Made by a program: the position numbers and the translations under genes
Source: Poronia punctata
Taxonomy: Eukaryota; Ascomycota; Sordariomycetes; Xylariales; Xylariaceae
Direction: 5' to 3'
Length of the DNA: 36,575 nucleotides
NCBI GenBank assembly: GCA_022579005.1
Contig: MU401767.1
Location: 1-36,575 of the forward strand
Notes under the pieces: generated by a model
What the model saw: the letters and a program-made list of their open reading frames with translations, nothing else
Told to the model about the DNA's origin: nothing
The model's database searches: none
Shown: positions 25,301 through 35,241 of the stretch, one piece after another
How the letters are laid out: each line of letters begins with the position of its first letter
How positions within the stretch are numbered: position 1 is the first letter of the stretch

Positions 25301-26948
25301 TACTTATAACTAAATGCTTTTTAATTTAAAAAGCTTTAATAACTTTTTTGTTTTTATTTACTATAACTACTTTGCTAGTTTATTAAATATATTATAGCTT
25401 ATATACTTTGCTAATTATAATTAATAAAAAGCTAAAAAGCTAGTTAATTTTTTATTTTTTATTATTTTTTTATAATAATGTTTAGCTAACTTATTATAAT
25501 TTTAATTATTTAAAAACGCAAAGTAAAGTTATTTATAATAATAATAAGCTTTTATTTTATAATAGTTACTAGCTAGCTATTAACTATAGCTATACTTTTT
25601 ACTTATTAAGCATTTTATTAATTTTTAAGCTAAGTTATAATAACTTTAGTAAAGTATAAGTAAAAAAACTTATTAAGTTTTTTAAAAAGCTTAAACTTTT
25701 TTTAAAAAAGCTAAAAAAAAAATTAACTTTACTTTTAATATTTTTAAAAGTAAAATTTGTTTATAGCTTAAAAATTAAGCTTATTATAAAAGTTTTTATA
25801 AGTAAATTATTTAAAATTATTAAATTTTAGTTAATAAAAAGAAATTGCTTAGATTATAAAGTTAAGTATTTTTTATAAAAAGCTTTAAACTATAACGTTA
25901 TTAAAATATAGTTTATTATAAGCTTTAATATTTTAGTAAAAAAAACAATATTATTAAAAGTATTTATATAAGCTTTTAATATTATTTAACTAAAATATTT
26001 GTTTATAATTATAAAGTATAGCAATAGTAAAAAACTTTTATTTAAAATTATTTAAACAAAAATAATAGTTAATAGCGCTATAAGCAATATTTTAGTTTAT
26101 ATAGTTTTTTAAAAAAAGTTTAATTGCTTATAAACTTTATAAGTTAAAGCATATTAAAGTAATAGTTAAATATAAGCTTTTAAAATTATATAATAATTAT
26201 TAAAGTAGTAAAAAACCTTTTTAAGCTAGTTTGTTGCTTTAGTGCTATTAAAAAAAAGTTAAAACGTTTTAAAAAGTTAAAGTAGGTTATATATTATTAA
26301 AGAACATAAAAGTTATATAAAAAGTAGCAAAATAGTTAGTAAAGATTAAAGTTAAGTTTTTATAGCTTATAGTTAAAGTATTAAAAGTAAAAGTTAAAAT
26401 AAGTTTTTAAATAAAAAGTAATAATAAAGCAAAAGTCCTAGCTAACTTAAAAGCTTTAAGCTTTAAACTAATAATAAAAAGCAAAACAAAGCTAGCTAAG
26501 TATAAGTAAATAGTTAAAAATATTATTTTTTAAATAAAAGCAAAGTTTAGTAAACTACTTTAATATTATTTTAAAGTAAAAAGTTTAAGTAATATAAAGT
26601 AATAGCTTAAATTATAGTTTTTGTTTATAAGACTATAAAGTTTTATAAAAAGCAATATATTAAATAAAACAAACTATATAAAATAACGTAGGCTAAAATA
26701 AAAAAGTACAAACGTATTAAAAAGCTAGTATTAATTAAAAAAAGAAAAAAATATAATAAAAAGTATTAGCTAGTATTTATATTTAGTTAAAATTTTAAAG
26801 GTTTTTGCTTAAGCAAGCTGTTAATTTTTAAGTTGCTTTAGTTTTTAATTACTAGCTTGTATATATACAGCTTTAAGTATAGTAAACCTTTTTTTACTTT
26901 ATAAAATATGCTACCTTTTCTTTTTTATTATAGTGTTTAAATTTTTTT
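19350..26948. other. RIP-degraded AT-rich DNA, no gene (7.6 kb)
   Basis: This is the longest featureless block. All frames are stop-dense. Small simple runs occur, such as a short ATT repeat near 21,383-21,402 and another near 23,430. A TTGCTTAAGCAA palindrome lies at 26,805-26,816 and TGTATATATACA at 26,858-26,869. No element boundaries, RNA genes or coding domains were recognised. Confidence 0.6.
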
Positions 26949-27012
26949 AGTTTTCTAGCTACTTATTCTCTAGTTTTACTAGTTTTTTAGCTATTTATTT
27001 TCTAGTTTTTTT
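26949..27012. repeat. 32-bp tandem duplication with C-to-T divergence
   Basis: Unit 1 (26,949-26,980) and unit 2 (26,981-27,012) align without gaps. Four of the five differences are C in unit 1 and T in unit 2; the fifth is A/T. The tract is T-rich on the plus strand and is followed by further AGTTTTTT words that may be a decayed third unit. It lies about 90 bp before the GC-rich island. Confidence 0.8.
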
Positions 27013-27100
27013 TTAGTTTTTTATATTTTTAGTTTTTTTAAATTGCTATTAAAAGTATTTTTTAAGTTATAGTTTTATAGTTTTATTAAACTAAAAGTAG

Positions 27101-27231
27101 TGTTAGGGGCACCTAGAGCGGTGTTCTTAACATATAAGTGTGCATTACGCGCAGAGTTGGCAACAATGCCAGCTCCCAAGTTTTTTAGCGCAGTGGTTAG
27201 GAGGTACGCTCTTTTGATTCCAACAAGTAGT
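27101..27231 (+). repeat. 131-bp direct repeat, first copy
   Basis: It starts TGTTAGGGGCACC and ends AACAAGTAGT. It includes a strong hairpin at 27,154-27,175, a run of six T at 27,181-27,186 and the A-box-like word. It is preceded by AAGTAGT (27,095-27,101), which equals the last seven bases of the repeat itself, so homologous exchange between units is possible. Confidence 0.9.
27154..27175 (+). ncRNA. stable RNA-like hairpin followed by a T-run
   Basis: GAGTTGGCA (27,154-27,162) and TGCCAGCTC (27,167-27,175) form a 9-bp stem with one G-T pair and loop ACAA. Six T bases follow at 27,181-27,186. In the second copy (27,555-27,576) the hairpin is identical, but the run is TCTTTT. The layout could mark the 3' end of a pol III transcript; no transcript can be proven from sequence alone. 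Confidence 0.35.
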
Positions 27232-27369
27232 GCCTACTATCCGGGTCAAAGTTGCTTCCTTCTGCGTCCGTCCTATTAACGAAGGAATGGTGCTACCCTT
27301 AGCATTGCCACAGTAGCGCGTAACGGTGTAGCTGTTGCGCGCGCGCTATTAGGAGGCTTGTACCCTGAC

Positions 27370-27413
27370 TTGCCTAATGCGGCAACGCCCCCGGTTCGAG
27401 CCCGGGCGGACCA
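27370..27413 (+). other. 3'-half tRNA-like segment with T-arm
   Basis: CCCGG, loop TTCGAGC and CCGGG at 27,390-27,406 form a perfect tRNA T-arm (5-bp stem, 7-nt loop). Just before it, TTGCC and GGCAA (27,370-27,385) form a 5-bp stem with a 6-nt loop, where an anticodon arm should be, with a 4-nt spacer between the arms. No 5' acceptor strand pairing with CGGACCA (27,407-27,413) is present at the right distance, and the loop is one base short. It is therefore a tRNA relic or SINE head, not a functional tRNA gene. Confidence 0.5.
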
Positions 27414-27487
27414 CCCTTATCCGGCCAAGGTGGCGCGCGTCTAGGGGTAGCACGTAATGTATTGCAGGACACAACCTCTCCTTTAAA

Positions 27488-27497
27488 GGGGGGGGGG
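27488..27497 (+). repeat. run of ten G bases
   Basis: Ten consecutive G follow TTTAAA, just before the second 131-bp copy. It is the longest G run in the window and marks the junction of the two repeat units. Confidence 0.9.
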
Positions 27498-27501
27498 CAC
27501 T

Positions 27502-27632
27502 TGTTAGGGGCACCTAGAGCGGTGTTCTTAACATATAAGTGTGCATTACGCGCAGAGTTGGCAACAATGCCAGCTCCCAAGTCTTTTAGCGCAGTGGTTA
27601 GAAGGTACGCTCTTTTAATTCTAATAAGTAGT
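27502..27632 (+). repeat. 131-bp direct repeat, second copy (truncated unit)
   Basis: It matches 27,101-27,231 at a 401-bp offset. Near the left it is essentially identical; towards the right edge it gains C-to-T and G-to-A changes (for example GATTCCAAC becomes AATTCTAAT) before running into fully degraded DNA. This suggests RIP leaking into the edge of the island. Confidence 0.9.
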
Positions 27633-27991
27633 AAGCTAGCTAAGTTATACTTTATAGTTTTAGATTTATAGCTTAATTTGTATAGCTTTTACTGCTTAGT
27701 TTTAAACTACAATAACTTAGTTATTTTTAAAGCTTTTTTATAATATATTATTTTTATATTAAAGCTTTTAGGTAATTTTTATAGTTTTTAAAGTTTAAAG
27801 TAAGCTAGTATTTTATTTTTATTTTTTTAGTTAAACTATTAATAGTATTAAAAACTTATTATATTTTTAGCTTATACGCGTTTATATATATAAGCGCATT
27901 ATTAATTCCTAGCTTTTTTTTTTGTTTTATATAGTTTATTTTATAAAAAAACCTTTTATAAGTTTTATATTTAAGATAAATTACTATTATA
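27633..27991. other. AT-rich spacer between GC island and family A copy 3
   Basis: Returns immediately to stop-dense, RIP-type A/T sequence. No gene or repeat was recognised. Confidence 0.6.
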
Positions 27992-28296
27992 ATAAAATTA
28001 AAGGTTTTTAAAAATTATTTTAACTTTATACTAAAAAAAGTCTAGCTAAAGTAAACATATTAACTAAGTTTTAAAGGCTTTGTATTAATTACGGCTTTAT
28101 AAAGGTATTTTAAAAAGCATAACTTAGTATATTATATGTGCAATAAATAGCTAGGTATCTAGGTCTAGAAAGTAACGTAAAAATCATAGCTATATATATA
28201 AAAACAAAAAACAAGCTAGCCTTTTTTAGTTTTATAGCTACCTTGTAACGTAAGGCGTAATTAGCATATATGCTAATTACGTTGCAATATTCTTTA
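27992..28296 (+). pseudogene. family A relic copy 3 (305-bp repeat, less degraded)
   Basis: It aligns gap-free to 8,861-9,165 and keeps more C and G, so it is the better guide to the original. In the frame giving NILTKF near 28,054 followed later by IARYLGLES and LAFFSFIATL, stops are only TAA/TAG; a second frame is also fairly open, so the true one is undecided. The sequence before and after is unrelated to copy 1, so this is a fragment. Near its right end lies a perfect palindrome (28,257-28,280). The repeat could also be non-coding, for instance a solo LTR, since only its ends and not a partner copy are seen here. Protein identity is unknown. Confidence 0.45.
28256..28281. repeat. 26-bp perfect palindrome
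   Basis: The sequence from C 28,256 to G 28,281 equals its own reverse complement, centred on GCATATATGC. The homologous place in copy 1 (9,125-9,150) reads GTAACTAGTATATCTGC and is not palindromic. Confidence 0.9.
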
Positions 28297-31200
28297 ATAA
28301 TAAATTTTAAGCGTTTTTTATTTAATAGAAATTAATTAATTTTAATATTGCTAGCACTATTTTTGCCCCTAAATTTTTCAACTTTATATTATATTAAATC
28401 GTGTTAATATATTTATATATTAAACGCTAAATTTTTTAAAGTAAGCATAAAGCACTTTAATTATATATAATACTAAGCAAAACTTTAAATCTTGTTTTAT
28501 AAGTATTTTTAAACTATAAGTGCTTTATTTATATAAAGGCAACTAATTTATTATATATAATAAAAGCTATGCTAAAGTTAAATAAAAAGATTTTATAAAG
28601 GTTATATAGGTATAAAAAAAGACTAAAAGTAAAAGCAAGTTTATAGGTTTTTTTAAAAAAAAGTAAGCAAATTGCTTACAGCTTTTTAAAATAAAATAAG
28701 AATTTTTTTAAGTCTTTTTGCTTATAATAAATTAAAGCGAAAAAAACTTAAACTTTTTCTTTTGCTAAAAGTTATAAGCACATATAAATTAATTTCTATT
28801 TACTTATTTATACTTACTTTACTTTTTAAAATAAATAGTTTTACATTGTTAATTTATTAGCTTAAGTAATTAAAGTTATACTTTATACCTATAATTTATT
28901 AAGTAAGCAAGCTTTATAAAGACTTATTACTATAGCTTTTATAAAGTAGAAAAAAAGAAAAAGCAATATAGCTAGTTTTGTTATTACCTTTTTTTTATTA
29001 GCTTTTTCTTTTATTGTTTCTTTTTTACTTTACTTACTTAAAATTAATAGTACGGTCTATTATCTAATAAGTAAAAATAAATGAAAAGGAAAAAATAATA
29101 AATATATTATCTTTTAATTAAGCTATAGTAACTAGCAATTAAAATATTAATTTAAATTAAAAGGTTAGTACTTAGAAAATAAATCTATAGTAATTAAAAC
29201 AATATAAGTATATAAAAAAATAGTATATAAGTATAAAGTATTTTAAGCGCTAAAAATATATAAGCTTAATTAAAAACACTAATAAAAGTATACTTAACTA
29301 ATATATAAGCGTTATATACTTAAGCAAACAAATTTAAAATACTTAAAGACTTTTTAAAAGTAAAAGTATAAAGTTTATATTTAATAAAGTATAAAATATA
29401 AATAAAGAATTTAATTATAAAATAAGTAGTTAAACAAAAGTACTAAATACGCATTTTTAAAAGTTTTCTTTAAACTTTTTAGCTAAAAGTAACTATAAAA
29501 GCTAAAAGTGCTAGTTACTTTAAGCTATTTCTTTATATATATTTTATTTACTATATTAGTAAAAAGTAATTTTTTAATTAGTTGCGCTTAGTTTGCTGCG
29601 TTTAGATTTAATTTAAAAATTCTCTTTTATTTTTATATGTTTTTTTATACTATAAAATTTAAAAAAGCTTTATTATAATATTTAAATAGTTTAGTTTAAA
29701 TAAAACGTATATAATAAATAACACGTTTATATTATAAGTAACTAAATAGTTACTATTAAAGTAAAAAGGCGTTTAATATATATTAACAAATTAAGCAATA
29801 ATTAATTTAATATTAAAGAAATAACTAAAGTTTACTTTAAAAAGTACAATATATATAGCGCGTTAATTAGAAAAGTTAACTATATACTTTATATATTATA
29901 TTATAATTATTTTAAGTTTATTAATAATAAAACTATATATAATAACTAATAAATTTATATATAATAAGTAATAAAAGAAAATGTATATACTTAGTATAAA
30001 GTATACGCGCTATACATTATTTATAGTACTAAATAATAATACTTTTAAATTGTTTAATAATTATAGTATTAAAAATAAAGCTAAAATAAAAGGTATATAA
30101 TATTAAAACAGTAAAATGCGCAAAGTATATTTTACTTACTGCTTAATTAAACAGTAAGCATAATTAACTTTATAGCTATTATAAATAAAGTATAAGTTAA
30201 ATTCTTTAATATATATATAACTAAAATAAATATAAGTGTTGCTAACTTATAAAGGTTAAGCAACGTATACTTATAAACTAGTTATATATGTATATTAATT
30301 AATTTTATATATTTAATATAAATACTAGCTACGCTAATTATAGCACCGTTTTTTACTATTTTCTACTTTGCTAGATATATTTAATATAATTTGTTGGATT
30401 TTATAAGTATTATAATAGTTAATATAGTTTTTAACTAGCTTTATTTTTGCTTAAATTAAATACTGCTTAAAGTCTTATATAAAACTCTTTTTTATAATGT
30501 TATTAATATTATATATAATTGCTATAAACATTGCTACTAGGTCTTTTATTATATATAGCCTTTAGCCTTTTTTTGTTTATATTATAAATTAGCTTATTAA
30601 TAACCTTAAATTAATAGCCAGGCTTAAAAGGTTTATAACGTTTATATTATTATTTTAAATGTATATAAGATTTAGTAATATTTCAATTGTTTTCTATTTT
30701 ATTGAAATTTCATTTTTATTTTAACATTTATAATAGTAAATGTTTTAGTAACTAACTATACTTAAATAAACATAAGGCTTTTATTTATTTAAATTACTTG
30801 GCTATTTTTATTTACTTTATAACTAATATTTTATATTTATATTAAAGTTTTAAAAATAAAGTTAACCTATTTTAGTAAGTAATAAGTTTATTAACTATAT
30901 TATAAATAATGCTAATATAAGCACTATATATCTTTTAGTTAATATACTGCTAAAAAGCATTATTTAACTTAAAGTTAATTTAAGCTAGACCTTTTACTTA
31001 TTCTTTTATATTAAAATTGTATTATTATTTTAAAACATAACCTCTATACAATTAAACTTAATTACTTATTTTTTATTAAAAAGTTGCTTTAAATTTATTT
31101 AAACTTAGCTTTAAAATCTTTTGTTTTTTACGCTAAAAACGTAAGTATAGTAATAATAAAGTATTATTTGCTTATATACTAATAATGCTAAATTTATTAT

Positions 31201-34130
31201 ATTTAGTGTTTATAAATAATAAGTATAAGTTATTAGTAAAAGTTACTCTTTTTAATTACTTTTAATAATTTTTATAATAAGTTTAAAACTAAGATAAATT
31301 AAACTTAGCTAACCTATAAAAAAGGCAAAGTAATTTAAAATAAGTTTTTTTAATATACCTTTTTTAAGCTTAATTAGTAAGGATACAAAAATAATATAAT
31401 ATAATAAGGCATTTATTTATAAAACCTACTAGCTGCGCTATTAGTACATATACTATATATAGGCTAAACCTACGCTAACTATTAGCTATAGTTTAGCTAG
31501 TTATACTTTTTTCTATTTTTTTAGCTAGCTTAGTTATTTATTTAGTTAACTAAATAAAAGTTATTTAATATACTTAGTTTTTTAAACTGCTAGCAACATT
31601 ACTTTATAACTACTTTATTACTTACATTTTTATACTTTTTATTTCTATATTTTTAAATTATAATATAATATTTAGCAAAAAGATTTAAACTAAAAACTAA
31701 GCACAGTTTATAACTACTAAGTAAATAACTAGCAACAATATAAATATGCTTAATAAACCTAATACTAAGAATAAATAAAAAGTATTAAAAGAACTAGCTA
31801 ATAATTAAGCTAAATTTATAAATAGCTAAAAATAAAAAAGTTATAATAAACGTAAAAAGAAAGCAAAAAACTTAATAGCAAGCTAAAAGCTTAAAATAAA
31901 AATTGCTACTTATTAAAGTAGTGAGTTAGCTACTAGGCAATAACTTATAAAAAGGTTAAAAAATTAAAACCCTATTTTTTTTACTTTAAACAACTATTAT
32001 AGAAAACCTTTTATAATAAAGGTTTTTACTATAATAGCTTGTAAAAAATTTAAAAAGCTAAAGTAATAATTTTTTAAATTAAATTATTAACATAATAAAT
32101 TGAAACATATAATTGCTTTAGCTACTTACTAAGCAAAAAAGGCTTAATATAAAAATAATATAAAAGCCTTTATATATAATTATAAGCAGCTAAAGTAAAA
32201 TGCTGCTACTATAAAAAAAGCAATTATTAAAAGCTTAGTTATAAAGATTTAATATAAATTATTTAAGCTTTAATGCAAGCTAAGTTTAAAATTTAAATAA
32301 ATTAGCATATTTATTAAAACATACTAAATTATAATAATTTAAAAAAAGGTTACTTTTAAAAATAATTTAAAATTTATTTAGTAAAAAACGTTAACTTAAA
32401 GCTATTTAAGCAAACTTTTTAAAAATAGTTATATAAAATAAAATAGTAAGAAAATAAAATTTAAAAAAAGAATTTGCTAGCAAGTGCTAGTATAAAAGCG
32501 TAAAAGCGCTATACTATTAAAAAATAATAGCTAATTGGTTTTTAACTATTAGTATAAACTTTAAAAAAACTAAAAGAAGTTTTAATAAAGTAGTATATAT
32601 TATTTATTAATATAATAATAGTATATTATCAAGCTGAAAAATAATAAAGCACTTAGTACTATATTAATAAAAAATATTAACTACTATATAAGCTAAAATA
32701 TACTAAGTACTTACTAAACTAAAAAAGGTTAATAAATAGTTTAAAAGCGCTTAAATAGTTTAAAAAACATTAATAACTTATTTAAATAATAAACAAATTA
32801 AAACTAAAGCAAATTAGTATATATTAGCAATAGCTTTATAAAATGCTGCTATTATAATAAAAAAAGCTATATAGCTAAGTATTACTTAAAAGATAAGCAA
32901 TTAATATTAAATTATTAGTTAAGCAAGGTTAAATAAAAACTACTTAAATAGCTTAAAAATAAAGTATAAAACGTTTAAGTAGCTTAGTTAAAGTTTAAAC
33001 CTAAAATGTTAAAAGCTAAGCTAAAGTAAAATAATATATTTAATTTATTTTAGCAAGGTTTTATAAAATATTTAAAACTATAAAGCTATTTTAATCAATA
33101 GCTATAGTTTTTTTAAGTAATAAGCAAAAGCTAAAAAAGTTGTTATAAATATAAATATAAAAGCTTAAGTTAATATTATATATAAAAGCTTTAAAAAAAG
33201 CATTTATAAAAAATACATATTTTATTACTTTTATTAATAAAACCAAATAAAAAGCTAATAAGGTAATAAGTAGCTTATATTGCTAAGTTTTAAATAGTTA
33301 ACGCTTTAAAAATTAAAAAAGCTTTTAAGCAAGTATTTTATATAAAATATAAAAAGCAAAAAGCGCTAAAGCCTTTAATATTATAATTAAAAATAAGTTA
33401 ATAAAATATATTATTAAATATAGCCTTTACTTAATAGTTTTATAGGAAATACTAAAAAATAAATTTTAAAAGCTTTGCTAAAAATATATTTAATAGTAAA
33501 GCAGCTTACGTTGCTAATTTATTAAATATAAGTATTAATTTTAAAAAAGAATTACTATTTTTTAAAATTAATAATAAACTTAATATTAAAAACAAAATTA
33601 ACTTATTTAAATGTTTTAAAGCGTTTTAAGATATGTACTTTAAACTTTTAATAAAAAAGTTACTAGTGCTAAAAAAGTATAATATATAATAAGCTTAGTA
33701 AAAAAGGCATAAGTACTATTTAGTTAAATTTATTTTTTTATAAAAGCTTAATAATAAGGGCTTAAAAAGTACTTTAAAAAAACTTTTAAATAAGCTATAT
33801 ATAATACTTAAAAGTAAACGCAAAAGCTTTTATTTTATTTATACTAAAAAAAGTCTTTTATAAGCTTTATATTAATTATAAAAGCTTAAATAAAATAATA
33901 ATAAAAAATAAGTATTTTTCATTTTTATTATTAAAAGTAATAAATAACTTAAAGTTTAAAAAAGGTCTTTTAAAGCTAAATTTTTAAAACGCTTACTATT
34001 ATATTTAAATTAAACGTAATAATAAGTAAAAAACTGCTTTTAAACAAAATATAAGCTTTTTAAGTATATAGTTATACTTTTTAAACCAACTAATACCTTT
34101 ATAGCTTTTTAAACCTATATATATAAAGCA
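28297..34130. other. RIP-degraded AT-rich DNA, no gene (5.8 kb)
   Basis: Stop-dense in all frames. A small less degraded patch at about 28,363-28,382 (TTGCCCCTAAATTTTTCAAC) and another at 30,660-30,750 stand out. No coding domain, RNA gene or LTR pair was recognised. Patches with GCTGCGC and TACATATAC words near 31,430 may be old element ends. Confidence 0.6.
30680..30744. repeat. two adjacent small hairpins
   Basis: ATTTCAAT (30,680-30,687) pairs with ATTGAAAT (30,701-30,708), 13-nt loop. Then AACATTTA (30,723-30,730) pairs with TAAATGTT (30,737-30,744), 6-nt loop. Unusually for this window, the stems keep CA and TG dinucleotides. Confidence 0.7.
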
Positions 34131-34762
34131 CTAACCGTGGTAGATAGGAATTGCAACGCGTCTCATTTAAAACCTTCCTTTCTTTTACACTATGTTTTTA
34201 AACTTACATATAAAATTTAGAAGAAATCGTAAAAGTATAAAACCTATATATATAAATTTAATAAAGGTTGATTGATATTATATAAAAGTACTATAGCTTC
34301 TAGGTACTTTTTAAGGTATAGTACAAGGATTAGAAATTAAGTCTTTAAAAGTACCTTTTATTTAGCTTTTTACTTATAATAAATTTTAAAGAAATTGTAA
34401 AAATAAAGACTAACTTGTTTTAGCTTTTATATAAAGTGCTAAACATTTAGAAACAGGCTAACCTATATAATATAGCCTATTAGAGTAATAATAAGTATAT
34501 AAAATTGCGTTATTTTAGCTATAATATATATATAAATAAAAATTAGCTTAATACTTAATATTTTATTTAGATATTTTAATAGCGCAGCTTTGAGCTACAA
34601 TGGAATACTATAATTAAGGTTTGCTATTTTTAGCATGTTTATTTGCGTTATAATTAAATCTTAAAACTTAATTTTAAAAAACAAATAAAAAGCTTAATAA
34701 CTTTGCTATTATTTGCTTAAATTAAACAAACTTAGTATTATATAATAGCTAAATTTTTAAAG
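34131..34762 (+). repeat. left arm of the long inverted repeat
   Basis: Near the tip it keeps GCAACGCGTCTC and other C/G-rich words. Inside it holds a nested 8-bp inverted repeat, GTACTATA (34,288-34,295) with TATAGTAC (34,317-34,324). It is less mutated at several sites than the right arm, for example GAAATCG against GAAATTA read in the same sense. Confidence 0.88.
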
Positions 34763-35241
34763 TATTTTGTAACAAGTATAGAACCTTTATATAATAAGCA
34801 TTAACTAAGCTATTTAGGCTTTAGCTTTAAAGTTTATTTTTAAAAAAGTAGCTATTATTTAAAAGCTTATAACATCGGCAAAAATGGCGCTTTTGCGCTA
34901 TAACCTTTAAAATAAGCTTTAATAAGCTTATATAGTATAATCAAGTTTTAAGAGCTGTTAAACATTTTTAATTTTAAATAATATAGCTTTTAAAACATAA
35001 TTATACTAAAATATTAAAGCTTAAATAATAATAAAAAACCTAATACTAAATATTCCTTTTTATACTTTTAATTATACGTTATTTATTATTGTTTTAAGCT
35101 ACTTTTAAAAGGCTAAAGCAAATAAGCCCTTTTTAAGTATAAAACAATAGCTTTAAACATATAAACTAAAAAAGTATAAAAAAACTATACACTATATAGT
35201 ATTTGCTTACAAAGTAGTTTATTTTACTAAATTATATAAAA
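34763..35241. other. central segment between the inverted arms
   Basis: 479 bp of A/T-rich DNA without an open frame. A small GC-rich patch at about 34,875-34,900 (ATCGGC, GGCGC, TTTTGCGC) includes GCAAAA and TTTTGC as a short inverted pair. No transposase motif is visible. Confidence 0.7.

Larger units (their letters stand above)
27101..27632 (+). repeat. GC-rich, RIP-spared island, SINE-like or pol III-derived
   Basis: Base composition changes abruptly at both ends; CA, TG and CG are all common inside, unlike the rest of the window. The segment 27,101-27,231 recurs at 27,502-27,632 (offset 401 bp), so the island is one complete 401-bp unit plus 131 bp of a second. A canonical A-box-like word TAGCGCAGTGG occurs at 27,186-27,196 and 27,587-27,597, and a canonical B-box-like word GGTTCGAGCCC at 27,393-27,403. 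These suggest a tRNA-related short element, whose small size could have kept it under the length RIP needs. The A-B distance in the first unit (about 207 nt) is too long for a normal tRNA or SINE head, so the class remains open. Two open stretches (27,374-27,580 minus, 27,462-27,671 plus) look accidental. Confidence 0.55.

Noticed and set aside
27374..27580. 68-codon minus-strand open stretch in the GC island
   Set aside because: It covers the tRNA-like and repeat junction sequence, has no family resemblance, and openness follows from the higher GC content. Its GLEPGALP-like run is simply the B-box region translated.
27093..27632. AAGTAGT on both sides of the GC island as a target-site duplication
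   Set aside because: The right-hand AAGTAGT is part of the 131-bp repeat itself, being also present internally at 27,225-27,231, so it is not independent evidence of insertion.
27462..27671. 69-codon plus-strand open stretch across the second 131-bp copy
   Set aside because: It runs from island into degraded DNA, and the part in the repeat is not conserved as protein between the two copies.
8861..28296. The 305-bp repeats as two LTRs of one 19-kb element
   Set aside because: The interval is too long, contains an independent complete LTR element, and neither copy has clear TG...CA ends or a flanking duplication.
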